DNA of 38,710 nucleotides from Methanobacterium sp. Its GTDB lineage: Archaea; Methanobacteriota; Methanobacteria; Methanobacteriales; Methanobacteriaceae. This document shows positions 33,577 to 38,710 of the stretch, piece after piece; position 1 is the first letter of the stretch; the number at the start of each line of letters is the position of its first letter. The stretch is taken from contig JAHKLQ010000160.1 of assembly GCA_020854975.1 (NCBI GenBank), positions 1 through 38,710 on the forward strand, written 5' to 3'. Below the pieces are notes generated by a model. It ran no database searches. It saw only the letters and a list, made by a program, of their open reading frames with translations, and was not told the origin of the DNA. Made by a program: the position numbers and the translations under genes.

Positions 33577-34923
33577 ATGAAAATAGTGATTATTGGAGGG
33601 GGACCAGCAGGCCGTACCTCAGCTATGGAAGCAGCACAACTTGAAGCAGAAGTAACTTTGATTGAAAAAAAACATATAGGAGGGACCTGCCTTCATGAAG
33701 GTTGTATGGTGGTATGTGGACTCAATGATGTAGTCAGGTTCCATGAAGACTCCAAAAGATTTAAAGAAATGGGTATAACCTCAGGGGAAAGTCAAATTGA
33801 CTATTCAAAGGTTACACAGGGAATAAAAGAGGTCACAGGTAAAATAGAACATGTTTTAAAATATGAAACCAGAGAATCCGGGGCAGAAATAGTTCAGGGT
33901 GAGGCAAAGATCATAGGACGAGAAGTTGGCAGTGAAGAGGGTGATATTGGGGGGATAGTTGAAGTTGATGGAGTAGATTACTCCTATGATAAATTAATAA
34001 TTGCCACTGGGTCCCGACCTTCCATACCCCCAATCCCTGGTGCCGAGACAGCTTTGACCTATAAAGATGTGCTTGACTTTATAGAAGTTCCTGAAACTTT
34101 GAATATAATAGGAAGTGGAGTGATAGCCACAGAATTTGCAGGAATATTCTCATCATTAGGTAGCAAAGTCAAGGTTCTATGTCGAAACCAGTTTTTAAGC
34201 AACATAGATCCTGAAATTAAGAATTATGCACTAAAAAACCTTCTGGAAGGTGTTGAAGTTATAGAAAACGTGCAAGTAGATGAAATAACTGATAATGGTG
34301 CTTCTACTTCAAATGGTCCTATGGATGGGGTGGTATTTCTGGCCACGGGTATGACTCCCAACTCAGAAATCGCCAGTAAACTGGTTGAAATTGGACCTAA
34401 AAGAGAAATAATAGTTAATAATCATATGAAAACCAGTGCACCTTCTATCTATTCTGCTGGGGATGTGGTGGGAACTGTAGGTAACACTCCAGTAGCCCGT
34501 ATGGAAGGAATGGTGGCAGCAAGAAATGCCTGTGGCATATCTGCTACCATGGATTACAGTCTCATTGCCCAATCAATCACTCTTTATTACCCTATTAGCT
34601 TTTTAGTCTCTCAAAAATCATCTAAAATAAATTCAAAAGAACATGAGGACTTAAAAGTTCGTATCCGTGGTTCTGGAGGTCCAGGATCATTTTGGAATGT
34701 CCTGGATGGAAGCACTGGTTTTACAAAAATGTCAGCCGACCTGGAAACTGGAAATATAACCGGAGCATCATCAATATCTCCCTCTTCCAGAACCAGTATG
34801 CCTTACCTGGCCAAAATGATTAAAGATGGCTATAAAACATCCGATTTCGAGGATTTTATAGAAACCCATCCCTCAACAGATGCTATTTACAAATTATTGC
34901 ACTTTTTAGCTAAATATGGTTAG
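33577..34923 (+). CDS. Dihydrolipoamide-dehydrogenase-like FAD disulfide oxidoreductase
   Basis: The 448-residue flavoprotein belongs to the pyridine-nucleotide disulfide oxidoreductase class I group. The FAD loop IIGGGPAG starts near residue 5, the redox disulfide is CLHEGC (Cys 38 and 43, the class I spacing), and the NAD(P) loop IIGSGVIATEFAG lies near 178. A later FAD contact is IYSAGDVVG. THPSTDAIY near the end matches the catalytic HP element of the family. The partner substrate is unknown; methanogens lack typical lipoate complexes, so a coenzyme-A disulfide, mercury or other thiol role is possible. GGGGAT before ATG 33577 and the TATA position fix the start. Confidence 0.85.
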   Translation: MKIVIIGGGPAGRTSAMEAAQLEAEVTLIEKKHIGGTCLHEGCMVVCGLNDVVRFHEDSKRFKEMGITSGESQIDYSKVTQGIKEVTGKIEHVLKYETRESGAEIVQGEAKIIGREVGSEEGDIGGIVEVDGVDYSYDKLIIATGSRPSIPPIPGAETALTYKDVLDFIEVPETLNIIGSGVIATEFAGIFSSLGSKVKVLCRNQFLSNIDPEIKNYALKNLLEGVEVIENVQVDEITDNGASTSNGPMDGVVFLATGMTPNSEIASKLVEIGPKREIIVNNHMKTSAPSIYSAGDVVGTVGNTPVARMEGMVAARNACGISATMDYSLIAQSITLYYPISFLVSQKSSKINSKEHEDLKVRIRGSGGPGSFWNVLDGSTGFTKMSADLETGNITGASSISPSSRTSMPYLAKMIKDGYKTSDFEDFIETHPSTDAIYKLLHFLAKYG

Positions 34924-34984
34924 AAGTTTTTAAGCTAGTACTTTTAAACTTTTTAGCTAAATCCAGTTAAATTAAAGGGGGAGT

Positions 34985-35773
34985 CTATGGAAAAGCCTGA
35001 TTAAAGAAGTCAGTATTCCATATGAACTCATAAATCCCAGATATAGTGTCCACAAACTCCTGATACTGATTCCAGATACCTATAGTTGTTTCAGATAATA
35101 TTCGGTTTCCAGATAGTTTGCAGAAGGCTATTAACATCTCATTTTTATCCCTAACTACCAGTTTTATAAAAGGAACTGGGAAAAACTTTATTTCCGAAGG
35201 GAAATCTTTCATAATTTCCTGGGTAGGTACTTCAACCTCATCCACCCAACAGGAAGGAGTAGTAAGCATCCGCACATTAACTCCTTTTTCCATTGCTTTT
35301 TCCAAATTAGCTTGGAGTAAGGAAGGTTCTCCTGGAAACATTAACCCACCCATAATAAACAGGGATTCCTTTGCCCGGGATATGATTTCCATTTCCTTTT
35401 TAACGATTTTTTCATGACCATGGATTAACCATATGGGTGCAGGCACCTGGGGAATCTGACTCTCATAGACTATGTTAAGTTCAGCTTCGGCCTGTTCCAT
35501 GGTATTCCGAATATGGTTTCTGGATCTCTGGAACACTTCATGTGGAGGTATAACTGTAAAAATCAACGGTTTTCCACGGCTAAGTTCAACAAAACCCTTT
35601 TCTACCAGATTCTTCAGTACCTGATACACTTTTGATCGAGGTACATTAGCAGCCAAACTAATATCCGTAGCATTAGCAGAAATTAAAGATGTTAAAGCCA
35701 CGTAAGCTTGTGTTTCGTAATCAGTGAGGCCCATCAGTCTTAGAGCCTCCATGGATTCCCGGCTTAAGGTCAT
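34985..35773 (-). CDS. TrmB-family transcriptional regulator
   Basis: The 262-residue protein has an N-terminal TrmB-type winged helix (about 8-75, with LRLMGLTDYETQAYVAL and the recognition region NVPRSKVYQVLKNLVEKGFV) and a C-terminal PLD-like sensor domain (about 115-260). The family regulates sugar transport or metabolism in archaea, or acts more broadly. It is divergent from an ABC-2 exporter, so control of that exporter is the natural inference. ATG 35773 is preferred to the in-frame TTG at 35782, which is too close to GGGAAG. Confidence 0.85.
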   Translation of the reverse strand: MTLSRESMEALRLMGLTDYETQAYVALTSLISANATDISLAANVPRSKVYQVLKNLVEKGFVELSRGKPLIFTVIPPHEVFQRSRNHIRNTMEQAEAELNIVYESQIPQVPAPIWLIHGHEKIVKKEMEIISRAKESLFIMGGLMFPGEPSLLQANLEKAMEKGVNVRMLTTPSCWVDEVEVPTQEIMKDFPSEIKFFPVPFIKLVVRDKNEMLIAFCKLSGNRILSETTIGIWNQYQEFVDTISGIYEFIWNTDFFNQAFP

Positions 35774-35937
35774 AATATTCAACTTCCCTTGAATTTTTAT
35801 TTTAAATTCGTTTTAGTCAATTTTTTAATCAATTCTTTAATTCATTTTGATTTTATAATAATCATTCACTTTCTTAGATACCTTCATTTTTTTAGTTAAA
35901 TGTTATGTTTCATTTTATACTCTATTAGTGACAAAAC

Positions 35938-35947
35938 CTATAAATGC
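35938..35947 (+). promoter_or_regulatory. TATA box of the ABC exporter operon
   Basis: CCTATAAATG lies 47-56 bases before GTG 35994, placing the transcript start near 35970. That excludes the upstream in-frame GTG at 35928 as the translation start. The 164-bp space to the TrmB gene is available for regulator binding. Confidence 0.5.
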
Positions 35948-35993
35948 TTCTTTTCAAGAGATCATAAAGTTAGATGTAGGGAAGGTGAAAAAT

Positions 35994-36752
35994 GTGACTC
36001 TAGAAAATGAATATGCCATATTCACCAACCATCTCACCAAAAAATTCAAAGATTTCACTGCAGTAAATGATTTGAACCTTAAAGTGGAAAAAGGTGAGAT
36101 ATATGGGCTTTTAGGCCCTAATGGTGCAGGTAAAACCACGGTCATCAAAATGTTAACCAGCATTCTCAACCCCAGTGCAGGTGATGCCCAGGTACTGGGA
36201 GAAAAGATCCCTGATGGGAAGGTGGCTCCAAAGATAGGTTACATGCCCCAGGAAACTGGTGTGTATCTAGGACTTACTGTGGATCAGAACCTCAAATTCT
36301 ATGGCCGGGTTTTCAACCTAAAAAAAGATGAAATGGAAAAAAGAGAAGATGAACTTCTGAGATTCGTAGATCTTCTGGACTGGAAGAATGAAATGGTGGA
36401 AAACCTAAGTGGGGGGATGAAACACCGGGTGTCCCTGGCATGCACCCTCATCCACCAACCCGAACTTTTATTCCTGGATGAACCCACTGTAGGAGTAGAT
36501 CCAGAACTTAGGGTATCATTCTGGGACTACTTCAACCAGTTACGCAAAAAAGGAGTCACCATCCTCATAACTACCCATTACATGGATGAAGCCCGGCACT
36601 GTGACCGTATAGGTTTCATGCAGAGAGGTAGTCTCATAGCTGAAGATGAACCCCTGAAACTTTTAGAAGAAAGTGGAGAGGATTCACTGGAAGATGCCTT
36701 CCTAGTGTTCTCTAAAAGAGATAAAAACCGTAGAAAGAGGGTGGTTTCATGA
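35994..36752 (+). CDS. ABC transporter ATP-binding protein (ABC-2 type exporter)
   Basis: The 252-residue ATPase has Walker A GPNGAGKTT (about 41-49), the Q-loop YMPQET, the signature LSGGMKHR near 137, Walker B LLFLDEPTVGVDP near 157 and the H-loop TTHYMDEA. It is the DRA/CcmA-like group that drives ABC-2 exporters of drugs or lipids. GTG 35994 has GGAAGGTGA five bases upstream and is preferred; the frame extends upstream to 35928. Its stop overlaps the permease start by four bases, so the two form one transporter. Confidence 0.9.
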   Translation: MTLENEYAIFTNHLTKKFKDFTAVNDLNLKVEKGEIYGLLGPNGAGKTTVIKMLTSILNPSAGDAQVLGEKIPDGKVAPKIGYMPQETGVYLGLTVDQNLKFYGRVFNLKKDEMEKREDELLRFVDLLDWKNEMVENLSGGMKHRVSLACTLIHQPELLFLDEPTVGVDPELRVSFWDYFNQLRKKGVTILITTHYMDEARHCDRIGFMQRGSLIAEDEPLKLLEESGEDSLEDAFLVFSKRDKNRRKRVVS

Positions 36753-37888
36753 AATTCTACCGTGTAATGGCAGTAAGCCGTAAAGTGTTCCGGGATGTGG
36801 CTAATGATAAACGCAGCCTGGCGATGCTGTTTTTAGCACCCATATTTGCCATGTGTGTATTTGGGTTGGCCTTCAGCGGTGATGTGGAAGATGTGAATGT
36901 GATCATAGTAAACCAGGATCAGGGATACACTTCACCCATGGGAGACACCACCTACCTTTCAGAGACCATAATTTCCAACCTGGATACCAAGGTTTTGAAT
37001 ATAAAGAATATGGGTAATGTTGATGAAGCCCGGCAACAGGTTATTGATGGCAAGGCCTCTGCCGTGATCATATTCCCGGAAAATTTCACGCAAAATGCTC
37101 TTTTGAAGACACAGGACCCTTCCTATCCTGATAGTGCGGAGATAATCATCCAGGGTGATGACAGCATCACCAACATCAAAAACTCCATTTTGCAAACAGT
37201 GAACCAGGCACTTTCTGACACCATGACTGCAGAAGGAGTGGAACCAGCCTTGAAAATAACCTCAGACCCCATATATGGTAAGGACGCAGAGTTCATAGAT
37301 TTTTTCGTGCCAGGAATCCTGGCCTTTGTAGTTTATTTACTTACCACCATCTTAACCCTCATAACCTTTGTAGGAGAACGGGTTAACGGCACCTTGGAAA
37401 GGGTGTTGGCCAGCCCAGTTACTGAAGGGGAGGTTATAACTGGGTATGCCCTTACTTTCGGGGTTTTGGGTGTTGTACAGGTTGCACTTCTCTTAGCAGT
37501 AGCCATTCTGGCTTTCAACATAATTGTAGTGGGTAATGTTCTCTTAGCCTTCCTGGCAGTGGCTATTTTGGCCATAAGTTGCCAAGCCCTGGGAATATTA
37601 CTTTCTAGCCTTGCTAAACGACCTGAACAAGCCATACAATTCTTTCCATTTGTAATATTGCCTGCATTCCTTCTTTCAGGGGTTTTTTGGCCAATACAAG
37701 CCATTCCTGCATGGTTAAGGCCATTCTCTTATCTGGTGCCACCCACCTATGCTGCTGATGCCTGTAGGGCAGTCATGCTTAAGGGTTGGGGATTGACTAA
37801 AATATGGCCTGATCTACTTGCACTGGTAATATTTGCCCTGTTATTCTTGGGTCTGGCAGTCTGGTCCTTAAAAAGAGGGAAAAACTAA
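36749..37888 (+). CDS. ABC-2 type transporter permease
   Basis: The 379-residue membrane protein has an N-terminal helix (about 26-46), a large outside domain (about 47-185) and five C-terminal helices with the ABC-2 signature ERVNGTLERVLASPVTEGE near 210 and a closing LRPFSYLVPPTYAADACRA. It pairs with the ATPase encoded just upstream (ATGA overlap) to make a homodimeric exporter. Substrate unknown; drug, antibiotic or lipid export is typical. The divergent TrmB-type gene probably controls expression. Confidence 0.88.
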   Translation: MKFYRVMAVSRKVFRDVANDKRSLAMLFLAPIFAMCVFGLAFSGDVEDVNVIIVNQDQGYTSPMGDTTYLSETIISNLDTKVLNIKNMGNVDEARQQVIDGKASAVIIFPENFTQNALLKTQDPSYPDSAEIIIQGDDSITNIKNSILQTVNQALSDTMTAEGVEPALKITSDPIYGKDAEFIDFFVPGILAFVVYLLTTILTLITFVGERVNGTLERVLASPVTEGEVITGYALTFGVLGVVQVALLLAVAILAFNIIVVGNVLLAFLAVAILAISCQALGILLSSLAKRPEQAIQFFPFVILPAFLLSGVFWPIQAIPAWLRPFSYLVPPTYAADACRAVMLKGWGLTKIWPDLLALVIFALLFLGLAVWSLKRGKN

Positions 37889-37900
37889 TATCTACCCTAT

Positions 37901-37985
37901 TTTTTTGAAATACTTTTTCTTAAGAATACTCTTTTTTTCTTAAGAAGAATTATTTTTTTTCTACTTTTTAGAAATTATTTTTTTG
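37901..37985 (+). terminator. T-rich terminator array
   Basis: Several T-runs of six to eight follow the permease stop. The element TTTTTCTTAAGAA occurs twice (37914-37926 and 37934-37946), 20 bp apart. Multiple T-tracts are the usual archaeal termination signal. Confidence 0.6.
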
Positions 37986-38033
37986 GCAAAAACAATCAGA
38001 CTGATCTAATCTAAATGAAATCCTAAATAAAAG

Positions 38034-38072
38034 CTAAAAAAATAAGGGAAATGGGATATATTTATATATCCC
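38034..38072 (-). terminator. Hairpin plus T-run terminator of the surface-protein gene
   Basis: GGGATATAT (38053-38061) and ATATATCCC (38064-38072) form an inverted repeat, and a run of seven T follows on the minus strand about 10 bases on (38034-38042). It ends the transcript of the DUF11 gene, whose stop is at 38087. Confidence 0.5.
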
Positions 38073-38086
38073 CAATTTGGTTTCTT

Positions 38087-38710
38087 TTATTTCCTTTTTG
38101 GCAGTATCAATCCACCTAACACCATTAACACCGCGAATAACAGGGGTACTATTGGTGCTCCGGTAGTTTGCATTCCCACAGTTTGGCCATTTGGTTGAGG
38201 AACTGCTTGAGCATTTACAGTCACTGTTTGGATGTTACTTTCCAGGTTAGGGTCGTAAGTGTCGGTGGTAAGGCTGGGTTTGAATATGAAGGTTCCAGCA
38301 CTTAATGCTTTAACTCTAACCAGTGCAATAGGGTCTCCAACCACTACATCGCCAAGTATCCAGGTCACGGTCCTAGTCACAGAGTCATAGGTAGCTGTTC
38401 CCTGATCCACAGTCACATCCACAAATTCCATACCATCAGGTATTGGTAGTGTAAACACTACATTCTGAGCAGTGTCCGGACCACGGTTACCCACTTTGAA
38501 GGTGAGAGTTATAATTTCACCTACAGAGGGGTTAGTTTTACTAGCCCAACTGTTAATGTACAGATCAGCTAATGGGACGTAGATTGTTGTGTCGGTTCCG
38601 TTGGCTGTGAATGGGTATTGGTTGTATGTTGCGTTGGCGGTGTTGGTTATTCCTGTGGTGTTTCCGGCCATGTCTGTGTTTATTTGGGTGATGAATGTTC
38701 TGGTTATGTC
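38087..38710 (-). CDS. DUF11-domain surface protein, C-terminal part (runs off window)
   Basis: The frame is open to the right edge, so only the C-terminal 207 residues or so are seen; the N-terminus lies beyond 38710. There is one DUF11 repeat (about 45-155 from the edge), recognisable by LYINSWASKTNPSVGEIITL and VGNRGPDTAQNV, an immunoglobulin-like fold of archaeal cell-surface proteins. A final hydrophobic segment (APIVPLLFAVLMVLGGLIL) followed by PKRK is a membrane anchor. It is probably a large adhesin-like or pseudomurein-associated protein. The internal ATG at 38671 is unlikely to be the start, because the frame continues upstream. Confidence 0.85.
   Translation of the reverse strand, partial: DITRTFITQINTDMAGNTTGITNTANATYNQYPFTANGTDTTIYVPLADLYINSWASKTNPSVGEIITLTFKVGNRGPDTAQNVVFTLPIPDGMEFVDVTVDQGTATYDSVTRTVTWILGDVVVGDPIALVRVKALSAGTFIFKPSLTTDTYDPNLESNIQTVTVNAQAVPQPNGQTVGMQTTGAPIVPLLFAVLMVLGGLILPKRK

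Overview
The window looks like a chromosomal segment of a mesophilic methanogenic archaeon of the Methanobacteriales, most likely Methanobacterium. The basis is a trp operon in the order trpEGCFBAD read divergently from a TrpY-type HTH/ACT regulator with TGTACA boxes between them, archaeal TATA boxes (TTTATATA-like) ahead of genes, strong GGAGGTGAT-type ribosome sites, many TTG/GTG starts, a tRNA without encoded CCA, and DUF11-type surface protein. No phage, insertion sequence or CRISPR array is visible. All assignments rest on reading motifs by eye; no database search was run.

Layout. 1-2.05 kb: a secreted Cys-rich repeat protein read divergently from two overlapping genes for paralogous small membrane proteins with a conserved histidine pattern; a near-perfect long inverted repeat places one arm beside each of the two promoters. 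2.4-6.8 kb: a UbiA prenyltransferase, a large STAS-plus-kinase-like signalling protein and an MBL-fold hydrolase. 6.8-12.3 kb: a TrkA-type NAD-binding K+ regulator, a 743-bp gene-free stretch, a NYN/PIN-like nuclease, and a four-gene plus-strand operon (nitroreductase, winged-helix regulator, 65-residue protein, MBL hydrolase) flanked by two paralogous GyrI-like ligand-binding proteins. 12.4-16.2 kb: a TMEM175-type K+ channel, two divergent SAM methyltransferases and a DUF3887-alpha/beta hydrolase. 16.2-20.9 kb: a minus-strand operon (membrane protein, MarR regulator, flavodoxin-like protein, CDP-alcohol phosphatidyltransferase) with tandem palindromic operators, divergent from a CopB-type Cu/Ag ATPase. 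20.9-25.8 kb: a methyltransferase interrupted by an in-frame TAG, a CPBP protease/zinc ribbon/RDD fusion, tRNA-Ser(CGA), and a ZntA-type Zn/Cd ATPase with operator-like repeats. 25.8-33.0 kb: trpEGCFBAD and trpY. 33.1-38.7 kb: hypC, a dihydrolipoamide-dehydrogenase-like flavoprotein, a TrmB-type regulator divergent from an ABC-2 exporter, and the C-terminal part of a DUF11 surface protein that runs off the right edge.

How it works together. The trp genes give the complete pathway from chorismate to tryptophan under what looks like TrpY control. Two metal-export ATPases, several redox or ligand sensors (MarR, winged helix, GyrI-like, TrmB) and their target genes make this a stress and envelope-homeostasis neighbourhood. 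The most novel-looking part is the first 2 kb: a probable shared regulon of an exported Cys/Asp tetrapeptide-repeat protein with two putative haem- or metal-binding membrane proteins, in a lineage usually described as lacking cytochromes.
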